A stretch of DNA of 61,369 nucleotides from a virus. The stretch lies in IMG/VR virus record IMGVR_UViG_3300045912_000939, positions 1-61,369 of that record; one strand, written 5' to 3'. The notes below the pieces were generated by a model that was not told the DNA's origin, did no database searches, and worked only from the letters and a program-made list of their open reading frames with translations. Both the position numbers and the translations under genes were made by a program. Of the stretch, positions 46,860 to 54,905 are shown piece by piece (within the stretch, counting starts at the first letter, position 1; each line of letters opens with the position of its first letter).

Positions 46860-48960
46860 GGCCATGGCTTTCGTCGGCCTTACGGTAGTGCCGGCAGTTC
46901 GTCATCCCCGGCGAGGTGCGTACGGGCGGTTTGGGGGCGCCCAGCTCGAACGCGACGCGCGGGTTGTGGCACCAGCCCAGGCCGCCGCCCAGGTTGGGCT
47001 GGAAGTGCTTGCAGCTGGCGCAGGCTCGCTTGAAAGGCGCCGATAAATTGCGGGGGCGCAGATGCTTGGGGAGTTGCGCCGCATAGTCGCCGGTGATGGG
47101 CTGCTTGGGGCTTGCGTCCTTGCGCGCGCCGGTGATGGTGGTCGTGCCCATGCGCCGCATCAGGCCGGCGATGGCGTAGGCGTAGGCGTGGGCGAAGTGC
47201 GGTTCGACCGCCAGGTGCTTGAACAAATATCGGTAGCGGCCGGTGCGGATCGGCTCGCGCGTCTGCCGATCGGTCTCGACGATCTCGATGCTGGTCTTGG
47301 CGATGTTCTCGAGATGCTCGCGCAGCTCCGCGGCGAGCGGCGTGGGGGTGCGCTGGCCGCGCTTGAAGATCTCTTGTACGCGCCGCTCGAAGGCATCGGC
47401 CGGAATGACGGCGCGGTGGTACTTGAAGAGGTTGAAGGCCTGCAGCAGGTGCTTGTAGCGGTCGATCTTGACGATGTACTCGTACTTCGCCTCGGCCGCA
47501 CTCTTGCGAATCTTCTCGTCGTCGGCCTGGTCGCTCCACTTGAGCGGTTGATCCATCTCCTCGTCGTACTCCGCCAGCCAGATGACGCCGTGCGGGAACG
47601 CCCGTCCGAAGCCGCTCGAGAAGCTGTAGTCCGGCATGCGGTCCACCACGCCGATGTCGACCTGCCACTGTCGGGCGATGTCGATGCAGCGCTCCAACAC
47701 CGCCCGCTCCGGGTCGCGGGCGCTGCGGTAGTCCGCGCCCATGACCACCTCGAGGTGGCACAGGTACACGCGCCCGCCGGGGCCAAGCCGCCAGACGGTG
47801 ACGTGCTTCTCCTCGGGCCGCTGGTCGATGCCGATGGCCGTGTACCAGCCTTCAGGGTGCGGGCCGGGCTCGGGCCAGCGGTAGGACGGCTCGAGCTTCA
47901 TGGCGGCGTTGAACACCTCGGCGGTGACGATGACGGCGTTCGGGTCGCGGTGGGGGCGAGCGAGGAAGCTGTTGTAGAACTCGCTGGGGTTCTGCCCTTC
48001 GACGACCATCCGCTGGTAGGCTTGCCACATTTCAGGGAGGTAGCTGGGACCCTTGAGGATCTTGCTGAAGGTGTAGCCGTCCCAGTAGGCGTCGGCGGGG
48101 CCGAGCCGCACATAAGCGCCGCGCTGGGTGTCCGGGATCTCGGTGCCGCACTTGGGGCAGATGTAACGCAGGTTGGCCGGGTCGCGGGTGTCGACGCAGT
48201 CCGGCCAGGCCTCTTCCATGATGAAGCCCTTGTGGTGCTTGCAGCGGACGTTCGGGCAGAAGACATGCCAGTAGTGCTGGCTGGACTGCTGGAAGTAGTA
48301 GTCGATGTCCATGCCGGGGAAGCCGGCGGTCGAGTTGAGGTCGATGATGCCGGGCGGGCCGTCGTCGTCCCAGTAGCGCGATTCGGAGACGCGCAAAAAG
48401 GCACGCTCGATCATGGCAACGGACATCAAGCGGCATTCGTCGAACAGCAGCGCGTCGAGCGGCACTGAATCGACCGCCGTGCCCGCGCGCATGCCGCGAA
48501 AGCGCATGTTCGAGTGGCCGATCCTCACGACCTCGACGGCGTCCACCCCGCCCACGCCGACTAGCCGCATCATGCGGGCGCTCGAGCGCATCATCGGCCT
48601 AAAGCGGGTCTTGTGCAGATCCAGCACGTCCTTCTCGGTAGGGAAGAAGAAGCCGACGTTGCAACGCTTGAAGATGTCGGCCGTGAGATAGGCGCCCTTG
48701 TAAAGCATTTCGACGGTGAGGCCGAGCTGAGCGGCTTTACGCTTGACCGAGCGGCGCTTGAGTGTGTCGCGGGTCTGGTCGTAAAGGGGGAGTGCGTAAG
48801 CGCGACCTTCGAGACTGAAAGGCTGGCCGCCGTCACCTTCGGGCTTCATGCCCGACGCGACGCACCAGGTGGCGAAGTGGCGCAGCTCTTCGGAGGTGAA
48901 CTCGGGCTTGGTAGGCTCGAGCGTCTCGGCGAAGGCGTGAGCCAACTCCTGGACGAACAT
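46852..48960 (-). CDS. terL: Terminase large subunit
   Basis: A 702-residue protein from ATG 48960, overlapping the small-subunit stop (TAATG). Residues 35-260 are the packaging ATPase: a degenerate Walker A region (KRKAAQLGLTVEML) and a clear Walker B (LDALLFDECR). A zinc-ribbon insertion follows (YICPKCGTEI). Residues about 320-560 are the RNase H-like nuclease (AIGIDQRPEEKHVTVW). The last 60 residues contain a CASCKHF and WCHNP cysteine cluster, not usual for the family. The layout resembles the GpA type. Confidence 0.9.
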   Translation of the reverse strand: MFVQELAHAFAETLEPTKPEFTSEELRHFATWCVASGMKPEGDGGQPFSLEGRAYALPLYDQTRDTLKRRSVKRKAAQLGLTVEMLYKGAYLTADIFKRCNVGFFFPTEKDVLDLHKTRFRPMMRSSARMMRLVGVGGVDAVEVVRIGHSNMRFRGMRAGTAVDSVPLDALLFDECRLMSVAMIERAFLRVSESRYWDDDGPPGIIDLNSTAGFPGMDIDYYFQQSSQHYWHVFCPNVRCKHHKGFIMEEAWPDCVDTRDPANLRYICPKCGTEIPDTQRGAYVRLGPADAYWDGYTFSKILKGPSYLPEMWQAYQRMVVEGQNPSEFYNSFLARPHRDPNAVIVTAEVFNAAMKLEPSYRWPEPGPHPEGWYTAIGIDQRPEEKHVTVWRLGPGGRVYLCHLEVVMGADYRSARDPERAVLERCIDIARQWQVDIGVVDRMPDYSFSSGFGRAFPHGVIWLAEYDEEMDQPLKWSDQADDEKIRKSAAEAKYEYIVKIDRYKHLLQAFNLFKYHRAVIPADAFERRVQEIFKRGQRTPTPLAAELREHLENIAKTSIEIVETDRQTREPIRTGRYRYLFKHLAVEPHFAHAYAYAIAGLMRRMGTTTITGARKDASPKQPITGDYAAQLPKHLRPRNLSAPFKRACASCKHFQPNLGGGLGWCHNPRVAFELGAPKPPVRTSPGMTNCRHYRKADESHGHE

Positions 48961-49655
48961 TAGGCATCGAGGGCTTTGGGGGCGCCCAGTGGCCCTAGCA
49001 CCTCGCGCTTGATCCGCTCGAGCACGGCCTCGTACTGCTCGCGGGGGAGGCTCTCCAGGAGCACGACCTTCAGCGCTTTCGTCCACTCGATAAACTGCTC
49101 GAGCGCTTTCGCCTGGGCGGTCTTGGCGACGATGTCGGCGCGCATCTTGGCGATGCGCACCACGTCCTTGTTGAGTTCGGCAAGGGCCTGCAGGTAGCTT
49201 GAGAGATTGCTGTAGAGCCGGGCGGCCTGCATGAGCTCCACTGGGTCGGGGTACTGGCCGTCGTCGATGGCGCGCCTAAGCGCGTCGCGCAGCTCGTTGG
49301 CGTCGGGTTGGAGAGAGAGGGCGTTCTGCAACAGGACGCGCGCCAAGGTGATCTCGCGGTCGGTGTTGTCGAGGTCTCGTTCGAGCTCGAGCGCCTGCTC
49401 GAGCATCTCTTGCACCATGCCCGCGCGGCGCACGCTGTAGATCCCGGTAATGGGTGGTCGGCCCGCGGGCTTGGCGCGCCCCTCGCGTTCGCGCTTCGCC
49501 GAGCCTGGGCCGTGCATCCAGCACTTGGTAAACCCCGTGCGCGCGATGCCGTTGCACTGTTCGCCGTTGCGCTTGACCGCCTGACAGCGCGGTCGTCCGT
49601 CGGAGCGCTTGGGCTCGAGCGAACGCTTGGGTACCTTGGGCTTCTTTTGACGCAT
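48960..49655 (-). CDS. terS: Terminase small subunit (HGGAP-type)
   Basis: A 231-residue protein. The first 70 residues have CQAVKRNGEQCNGIARTGF and KCWMHGPGSAKREREG, the HGGAP pattern of phage small terminase proteins, with cysteines and a histidine that could bind zinc. A long helical region follows, fitting the oligomerisation core. It lies directly before the large subunit in an overlapping pair. It recognises the packaging start site. Confidence 0.85.
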   Translation of the reverse strand: MRQKKPKVPKRSLEPKRSDGRPRCQAVKRNGEQCNGIARTGFTKCWMHGPGSAKREREGRAKPAGRPPITGIYSVRRAGMVQEMLEQALELERDLDNTDREITLARVLLQNALSLQPDANELRDALRRAIDDGQYPDPVELMQAARLYSNLSSYLQALAELNKDVVRIAKMRADIVAKTAQAKALEQFIEWTKALKVVLLESLPREQYEAVLERIKREVLGPLGAPKALDA

Positions 49656-49663
49656 GGGTTTCC

Positions 49664-49855
49664 TCAGTCCTCTCCCATGGCCAAGGTGTTAGCGCAAGGC
49701 GTCGCCTCTTGCGGCGAGTCGACGATGGCATAGTGCTGATCGCAGCGAGGGCAGGCGACGAGGGTCGCGCCAGCCTCGCCGCGCAGGGGTTGCCGGCAGA
49801 CGGCGCAGCGCACGCCGCTCTCTAGCTGTTCGGCGCTGAGTTCCAGCACAATCAT
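49664..49855 (-). CDS. Small zinc-ribbon protein
   Basis: Sixty-three residues from ATG 49855 (MIVLELSAEQLESGVRCAVC), with CAVC and CPRC cysteine pairs. It overlaps the Lar-like gene and ends nine bases before the small terminase gene. Probably a zinc-binding adaptor; function unknown. Confidence 0.65.
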   Translation of the reverse strand: MIVLELSAEQLESGVRCAVCRQPLRGEAGATLVACPRCDQHYAIVDSPQEATPCANTLAMGED

Positions 49856-50064
49856 GACTCTTCCCTCCGCGCCAGGTTCCACATGTCGATGGCGGGTTCT
49901 AGGCGCGCATCGCCCCGCGCGTAAGCGTTGCGGAACTCGACCCACCAATCGCCACATTTGCACCCGACGCGCCCCCACTTTGCCTGGTCGTAGCAGTCGA
50001 GTTGCAGGTCGTTTGCGGTATGGGGTGCGCCACAGGGACAGGGTTTGACGATCTGGGTCGGCAT
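49852..50064 (-). CDS. Lar-like zinc protein (restriction alleviation family)
   Basis: Seventy residues with PCPCGAPHTANDLQLDC and VGCKCGDWWVEFRNAYARGD, then PAIDMWNLARRE. This matches the small Lar-like proteins that phages carry, which in some cases reduce host restriction. Four cysteines in two pairs should bind zinc. Confidence 0.7.
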   Translation of the reverse strand: MPTQIVKPCPCGAPHTANDLQLDCYDQAKWGRVGCKCGDWWVEFRNAYARGDARLEPAIDMWNLARREES

Positions 50065-50068
50065 GGCG

Positions 50069-50974
50069 TCAGTCCTCCAAAGGCAGGTGATCGTCGCACG
50101 GTTTGGGTTCCGGCACGCTCGCGAGGCCGCAGGTCAGGTTGCGGTCGTTCCAGAACTGGCATTGGCAGCGATTGAGGTGGCGGAGTGCGTGCTCGAGCGC
50201 CGCTTCGCCGAAGAGTTCGCGGACGGCGCGCTCGGGCACGAGATGGCGATCCGGCAGGTGCGGGTGTGGCACGATCCCGTGACCGGTGAGGGTGCGGCTC
50301 TCCCGGTCGAGGTTGGCCGTGAACGTGCCAAGTTCGCCGCGGCTCCAAGCCGGAGCGCGGGTCGAAGCGGCAGCGGCGCGTAGCGCGTGCTCGAGCGTCA
50401 CATCGGGGCCAGGGTCGCCGATGATGCGCCACTCGCGCCACCGCGTGTAGCGAACCGGCAGGCGCCGACCGTCCGCCTGGAGTTCATAGCCCTCGCCCAC
50501 GGCGTGCAGCGTGCCGGTGAGGGTACGGTAGTCCCCTACCGCGCTCACTTTGGGCGGCGGGGTGAAGCAGCGGAAGTCGATGTGCCACTCGCGCAGAAAC
50601 ACGTAGAGCTTGGACTCGTGCGTGAGGCCGATCTCGCGAGCGAACTGCGATACGGTGCCGCGCCGGGTAAGGAGCGCGTAGAGGAGTAGCACACGGTGCT
50701 TCCAATCTCCCCAATATTCGCAGGCCTCGAAGCTGCGCGCTTGTCCTCGCGGGCGCGCATTGCGCAGGATGCGCACGGCCGTCTCGTGCTCGATGCCGCT
50801 CACCACCAGGGTTTCGACCGCGCGCTTGAGGTGCGGCGCGTGCTCGCGCCCGATGAACTCGTGCCAGCGAACGCCGCTGCCGACCAGGGCGTTTTCGCGC
50901 CAGCGCTCGAGCGCGCTGCGAGGGGCCTGCCCTGAGCGCAGCGAAGGGGTGGATGCTTGGGTCGCTTCGAGCAT
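50069..50974 (-). CDS. Hypothetical early protein
   Basis: A 301-residue protein. Residues 9-17 (TPSLRSGQA) derive from a dispersed repeat copy near the start. A winged-helix-like segment lies around residues 95-140 (TVSQFAREIGLTHESKLYVF), and the C-terminal 50 residues hold RCQCQFWNDRNLTCG with three cysteines. It may be a DNA-binding early regulator. It follows the ParB-like gene by five bases. Confidence 0.65.
   Translation of the reverse strand: MLEATQASTPSLRSGQAPRSALERWRENALVGSGVRWHEFIGREHAPHLKRAVETLVVSGIEHETAVRILRNARPRGQARSFEACEYWGDWKHRVLLLYALLTRRGTVSQFAREIGLTHESKLYVFLREWHIDFRCFTPPPKVSAVGDYRTLTGTLHAVGEGYELQADGRRLPVRYTRWREWRIIGDPGPDVTLEHALRAAAASTRAPAWSRGELGTFTANLDRESRTLTGHGIVPHPHLPDRHLVPERAVRELFGEAALEHALRHLNRCQCQFWNDRNLTCGLASVPEPKPCDDHLPLED
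50926..50949. repeat. Dispersed repeat copy at the start of the 50069-50974 gene
   Basis: CCCTGAGCGCAGCGAAGGGG on the plus strand, read in frame by the minus-strand gene. Confidence 0.65.
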
Positions 50975-50979
50975 GCGCC

Positions 50980-51831
50980 TTAGTTGAGGTCCTTCTCGCG
51001 CCCCGAGGCGCCGGCGGAGAGGCTTGGCGGGCTGAGGATGGTCGTGAGGCGGGCGTTGGCGTCGCGCAGCAGCTCACGCAGGGGTGTGGGCCAGTCGGCA
51101 GGCTCGTCGACGAGGGCTTCGCGGGCGCTGCTCACCTGAACGGAAAGGATGCTGCGGGCGGCGCGCTCGAGCGTCCCATAGGTCTCGGTCGGTTCCCAGA
51201 TGCCGCGTTGCGGTGTGAACGGCTTGGGCAGTTTGGTGTCTATCGTTCCCCTGGCGTCCCCGCCCTGAGCGGAGCCGAAGGGGTCGCGGGGCGTCTCTTC
51301 GACGGCGACGGCTTGAGCGGGGAGAGTATGGGGGGAGCGGTTGCGCCACTTGCCGTCGCTACCCTGGAGCTTGTCGAACTGGCTAATTTCGCCAGTTGTT
51401 TCGAGCGCGATGCGCGTGGAGCGGACGGTGGCGTGATTGGCGCCCACCTCGTCGGCGATGCGCCTGTCCGCCCAGTGCGTGTAGTGGAGCAGGTAGTAGG
51501 CGATGACGTTTTGCAGCTCTTCGCGGCTGAGCTGGCGACGGCGGACGTTGTTCATCACCAGGTAGCGAACCTCTTCGTTTTCGTCCGCGAACGAGCGCTC
51601 GATGCAGGGGAGTGCGTCGAGCTCGAGCGCCCTCCCGGCACGCCAGCGTTGATGGCCGTCGACGACCGTCGGTGTGCCGGTGCGCGTGGAGATGATGAGC
51701 GGTTGTAAGATCCCGCGTTCCTCGACGTCGGCAAGGAACTGCAGCCACTCGTCGCCGTCGATGGGGCGGAACAGCGCACGCTGCTGAGGGTGCTCTTGCA
51801 GTTCGGCGGGGGGAAGCCAGACGATGCGCAC
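50980..51831 (-). CDS. ParB-like protein (second copy)
   Basis: A 283-residue protein; GTG 51831 is preferred over TTG 51861 because GGAGG lies five bases upstream. Residues 10-75 are the ParB/Srx fold (GILQPLIIST, TVVDGHQRWRAGRALELDAL). A helix-turn-helix follows (HWADRRIADEVGANHATVRS). A copy of the dispersed repeat encodes RDPFGSAQGGD near residue 190. Different from the ParB-like protein at 8016, so the phage has two. No ParA. Confidence 0.85.
   Translation of the reverse strand: MRIVWLPPAELQEHPQQRALFRPIDGDEWLQFLADVEERGILQPLIISTRTGTPTVVDGHQRWRAGRALELDALPCIERSFADENEEVRYLVMNNVRRRQLSREELQNVIAYYLLHYTHWADRRIADEVGANHATVRSTRIALETTGEISQFDKLQGSDGKWRNRSPHTLPAQAVAVEETPRDPFGSAQGGDARGTIDTKLPKPFTPQRGIWEPTETYGTLERAARSILSVQVSSAREALVDEPADWPTPLRELLRDANARLTTILSPPSLSAGASGREKDLN
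51263..51284. repeat. Dispersed repeat copy inside the second ParB-like gene
   Basis: CCCTGAGCGGAGCCGAAGGGG on the plus strand, a one-base-longer variant of the repeat, read in frame between the DNA-binding and C-terminal parts. Confidence 0.6.
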
Positions 51832-51852
51832 CGTTACCTCCAAGCGGGGAGC

Positions 51853-51889
51853 TTGCTCCAAGATGGTGCCAACATTGCTCTAGATTGTA
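51853..51889 (-). promoter_or_regulatory. Promoter and operators of the second ParB-like gene
   Basis: On the minus strand TACAAT (51889-51884) is a good -10 box with no clear -35. Just downstream lie CTAGAGCAATG (complement of CATTGCTCTAG at 51873) and a second variant (TTGCTCCAAGATGG at 51853). They match the core TTGCTC found at the lysogeny switch, so this is a likely repressor target. Confidence 0.55.
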
Positions 51890-51942
51890 TCAGACTGTCC
51901 CTCCGGATGGTGTAAAGCCCTGCACACCTTGCGTGCTGAACG

Positions 51943-52128
51943 CTATTCGGTCCTGAAGTCGTCGGGCACGGCCTCGGTCACATGCAGGCCGCTGTCCAGC
52001 GTGTGTAACGCTCGCGTCCAGAATTCGGCCTCATGCGAAGTCTGAGCGTTGCCGTGCGCCTGCTCGAGCATCTCTCTGAGTTCGCTGACCGTCTCGTCGG
52101 CGATGAGCCACCATCGTGCGTTCGTCAT
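51943..52128 (-). CDS. Small hypothetical early protein
   Basis: Sixty-one residues from ATG 52128 (MTNARWWLIADETVSELREM), chosen for AAGGAAGG seven bases upstream. An earlier ATG at 52170 with GGAGG upstream would add 14 residues. Helical, acidic. Function unknown. Confidence 0.6.
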   Translation of the reverse strand: MTNARWWLIADETVSELREMLEQAHGNAQTSHEAEFWTRALHTLDSGLHVTEAVPDDFRTE

Positions 52129-52166
52129 GTCTTGTCCTTCCTTTCGTCCGAGTTTGGAATCAGGAT

Positions 52167-52751
52167 TCATCGTGTTCCTCCGTTTCTCCATAGTCCCTTC
52201 GTTGGACGTGTAGACGTACGCGGCTGCGTCGCCAGTCGGAAGCGGGCCGTGCAGAGCCACCAGCACCCGAGCCCGAGTGCGTCGATCACATGGCGAACGG
52301 CACTCGGCGGGATCTGCTGCAGGGCTTCTGTAGGCCAGTAGCCAAGCTCGAGCATCACCCGCGCGGCAATCCGAGCGTATTTGGCAGGCAGCTCGATGGG
52401 TGCCGACGGAAGCAGCTCAGCCCCATCCGCAAAGGACGGCTTCCACTTGCTGGCCGCGACCGAGCTCATGTGATGTCCGCGCGCCACAGCGGCCAGCTCG
52501 ATTGCGCCGATCACGCGATTGGGCCACGAGCTGTGAATGTTGACGTCGACCCCCTGATTTTCCCAGTCCTCGTAAATTACCAGGCTCGGCTCGTGCTCCT
52601 CGAAGACGGTGAGGAGCTCGAGCGCTGCCCCCGGCCGGTAGACGAGCACCCCGGCAGCTGCCACGGCGATCCCCTTGGGGGTGTCGTTGAAGGCTGCCCA
52701 GCCGGTGGTGAGGCCGGGATCGAACACGAGCAGGGGGGATGCGGTATTCAT
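52167..52751 (-). CDS. RuvC-like Holliday junction resolvase
   Basis: A 194-residue protein with the RuvC-fold signature: VFDPGLTTGWAAF (first acidic residue), LVIYEDWENQG (second, Glu) and a C-terminal AVRHVIDALGLG (Asp). Phages of this type use it to resolve branched DNA before packaging. It lies in the replication operon near DnaB and DdrB, fitting a recombination-dependent replication scheme. Confidence 0.85.
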   Translation of the reverse strand: MNTASPLLVFDPGLTTGWAAFNDTPKGIAVAAAGVLVYRPGAALELLTVFEEHEPSLVIYEDWENQGVDVNIHSSWPNRVIGAIELAAVARGHHMSSVAASKWKPSFADGAELLPSAPIELPAKYARIAARVMLELGYWPTEALQQIPPSAVRHVIDALGLGCWWLCTARFRLATQPRTSTRPTKGLWRNGGTR

Positions 52752-52909
52752 GACTGGCTCCTTTTTTCGTCTACGAAACGGGTGTCGATCATGAAAACCG
52801 TCTCGTTTCCGTCGATGAGGAAGAGGTTGCGGTGCCCGCGGGCGATGACGTCACGGAAACCTTCGACAGCCTTGCGGAAGCTGGCTTTGGCTTTACGGGT
52901 TATGCGCAT
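52748..52909 (-). CDS. Small basic hypothetical protein
   Basis: Fifty-three residues from ATG 52909 (MRITRKAKASFRKAVEGFRD), overlapping the resolvase start (ATGA). Basic N-terminus, strand-rich end. Function unknown. Confidence 0.6.
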   Translation of the reverse strand: MRITRKAKASFRKAVEGFRDVIARGHRNLFLIDGNETVFMIDTRFVDEKRSQS

Positions 52910-52911
52910 GG

Positions 52912-53343
52912 TTACCGCCCTTCTACAAAGAGGGCAATCTGCTCCGCACCTCTGCCGAGCGCTTGAGTGTCCGGGTAGTAGTACGCTCGTGGGTTTTCGC
53001 GGTAAAGGCGCCACCGTTCCATCAGCTTCTTCGGTTGCATATGCTCTGGCAATACCAGATACTGCCAACCCTTCCCATAAGGGGGCTCGAGCTGTTCTCG
53101 CGGCAGCGCGTCGAGTCGCCGCTTGAGCAGCGATTGTGCTGCTTGCAACAACTCGTCTCGGTCGTACCTGCGCCCAACAGCCGCCTCGAAATACTGCGCT
53201 AGCTCCTCACGCAGCGTCCACCTGGCGGGCTCCCAATCGTAGGGCTGCTCTTTTGCCATGATGTACAGCAGGTGCAGCACTCTGGACTCGTGCCCACCCG
53301 ACCGCTCTCCCAAAAACACTTCTAGGTGTCGCTCAAGGGTCAT
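52912..53343 (-). CDS. Hypothetical replication-operon protein
   Basis: A 143-residue protein from ATG 53343 (MTLERHLEVFLGERSGGHES). Helical, with aromatic-rich segments (RWRLYRENPRAYYYPDTQAL). It overlaps the previous gene. No family recognised. Confidence 0.65.
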   Translation of the reverse strand: MTLERHLEVFLGERSGGHESRVLHLLYIMAKEQPYDWEPARWTLREELAQYFEAAVGRRYDRDELLQAAQSLLKRRLDALPREQLEPPYGKGWQYLVLPEHMQPKKLMERWRLYRENPRAYYYPDTQALGRGAEQIALFVEGR

Positions 53344-53557
53344 GGCGTTGGCACTCCCACGCAAGCTCGAGCCTCCGCTTGCCCTCGTCGACGTCTCCGA
53401 ACGCCCAGGCGGCAAGCCCGCCGAGCACGAAGCGGTTGAAGTTTTCGGTGAACTTGCCGTTGCCGAGAAACGCGCGCCTTGGCAGCTTATCCTCGAGGGC
53501 CAGCCGAACCAGGGCCTGGTAGCGCAGCGGGACACGGGGTATAGCGCTGTTTTGCAT
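53333..53557 (-). CDS. Small hypothetical replication-operon protein
   Basis: Seventy-four residues from ATG 53557 (MQNSAIPRVPLRYQALVRLA). Lies ten bases after the helicase gene and overlaps the next start. Function unknown. Confidence 0.6.
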   Translation of the reverse strand: MQNSAIPRVPLRYQALVRLALEDKLPRRAFLGNGKFTENFNRFVLGGLAAWAFGDVDEGKRRLELAWECQRHDP

Positions 53558-53567
53558 CGCACCTCCC

Positions 53568-54905
53568 TTAAACCCCGACAGCAGAGGCCATCGACCGGAA
53601 GCGCGTGTGCGCATCCAGGTATACGAGCTCCACCGTCCCGGTAGGACCATTGCGCTGCTTGCCGACGATGATCTCCGCGACGTTCGGGTGCTTGCTCTCC
53701 CTATGCTCTTTCGCCGCGTAGTAGTCGTCACGATAGATGAACATCACCACGTCGCTGTCCTGCTCGAGGCTGCCGCTTTCCCTCAGGTCTGACAGCACCG
53801 GGCGCTTATTCGTGCGCTTCTCCACATCTCGCGAAAGCTGCGCGAGCGCCAGAACGGGTACTTCGAGCTCGCGAGCGATGCCCTTGAGTCCGCGCGAAAT
53901 CGCGCCGATCTCCTGCTCCCGATTGGATATGCGCGTGCCCGAGGCGTTCATGAGTTGCAGGTAATCCACGACGATCAACGACAGCGGCGTGCGGCTGGCA
54001 ATCCGCCGGCAGCGGCTGCGGCACTCCATGATGCTGAGCTCGCTGCTGTCGTCGATGATGATGCTCGAGCCGGCAAGCTCCTCGAGCACGCGGGTCGCCT
54101 TGTTGAGGTCGTTGGCGCCCAGCTGGCCGTTCCGTATGCGCTGCATATCGATCTTGCCACGCATCGACAGCAAACGTAAAGCGAGCTGCACGCGTGACAT
54201 TTCGAGACTGTAGAGCAGCACGCCCTTTTTGAGCTCCAGTGCAACGTACTCCGCCACGGAAAGTGCCCATGCGGTTTTGCCCATGCTCGGCCGGGCTGCG
54301 AGTAGATTGAGGCTGCCAGGCTGCAGGCCACTAAGCAGGCGGTCTAAATCCGGGAAGCCGGTCGGGAGCCCGGAGAGGCCGCCGCTTTTCATCGCGTCGA
54401 GGTAGGCAAGTACCTCAGCGGTGATCGTGTGCATGTCGTGATAGGTTTGCCCGGTGTGGGTGTTGGCAACCCGGTAGATCTCCTGCTGGCAGCTGTCGAG
54501 CAGCTCCTCGAGCTCCTCGGCCTGGTCGAAGGCTTTCTGCATGATGCCACCGGCCGCATGGATGAGGTTCCGGAGGATGCTTTTCTCCTTCACGACGCGG
54601 GCGTACGACTCGGTGTACGCGGCCGTGGGTGCCTCGTCGGCGATACCGACCAGCACTAGGGCATCCTGTTCGTCACGGAGGTCGCCGCGGCGGCGCATGA
54701 TCTCGGTCACATGCACCAAATCGATGGGGTCGTTTCGGTCGGCGACCGCGAGGATCGCGCGGTAAATCTTGCGGTGGAACTCCTTGTAGAAGTCTTCAGG
54801 CTGGAGGACATCCCGGATTGCCTCGAGCTGCTCGTTGTCGATCATGATTCCGCCCAGGACGCCGATCTCGGCCTCAAGGTTGGCGGGGGGTTCCCGGCTC
54901 GACAT
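53568..54905 (-). CDS. dnaB: Replicative DNA helicase (DnaB-type)
   Basis: A 445-residue protein of normal DnaB length. N-terminal domain (residues 5-100, NLEAEIGVLGGIMIDNEQLE), linker, and RecA-like domain with Walker A (AARPSMGKTAWAL, about residue 208), Walker B (LIVVDYLQLM) and the arginine finger region (PVLSDLRESGSLEQDSD). It unwinds the phage replication fork. Overlaps the upstream primosomal gene (ATGA), which is probably its loader. Confidence 0.95.
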   Translation of the reverse strand: MSSREPPANLEAEIGVLGGIMIDNEQLEAIRDVLQPEDFYKEFHRKIYRAILAVADRNDPIDLVHVTEIMRRRGDLRDEQDALVLVGIADEAPTAAYTESYARVVKEKSILRNLIHAAGGIMQKAFDQAEELEELLDSCQQEIYRVANTHTGQTYHDMHTITAEVLAYLDAMKSGGLSGLPTGFPDLDRLLSGLQPGSLNLLAARPSMGKTAWALSVAEYVALELKKGVLLYSLEMSRVQLALRLLSMRGKIDMQRIRNGQLGANDLNKATRVLEELAGSSIIIDDSSELSIMECRSRCRRIASRTPLSLIVVDYLQLMNASGTRISNREQEIGAISRGLKGIARELEVPVLALAQLSRDVEKRTNKRPVLSDLRESGSLEQDSDVVMFIYRDDYYAAKEHRESKHPNVAEIIVGKQRNGPTGTVELVYLDAHTRFRSMASAVGV

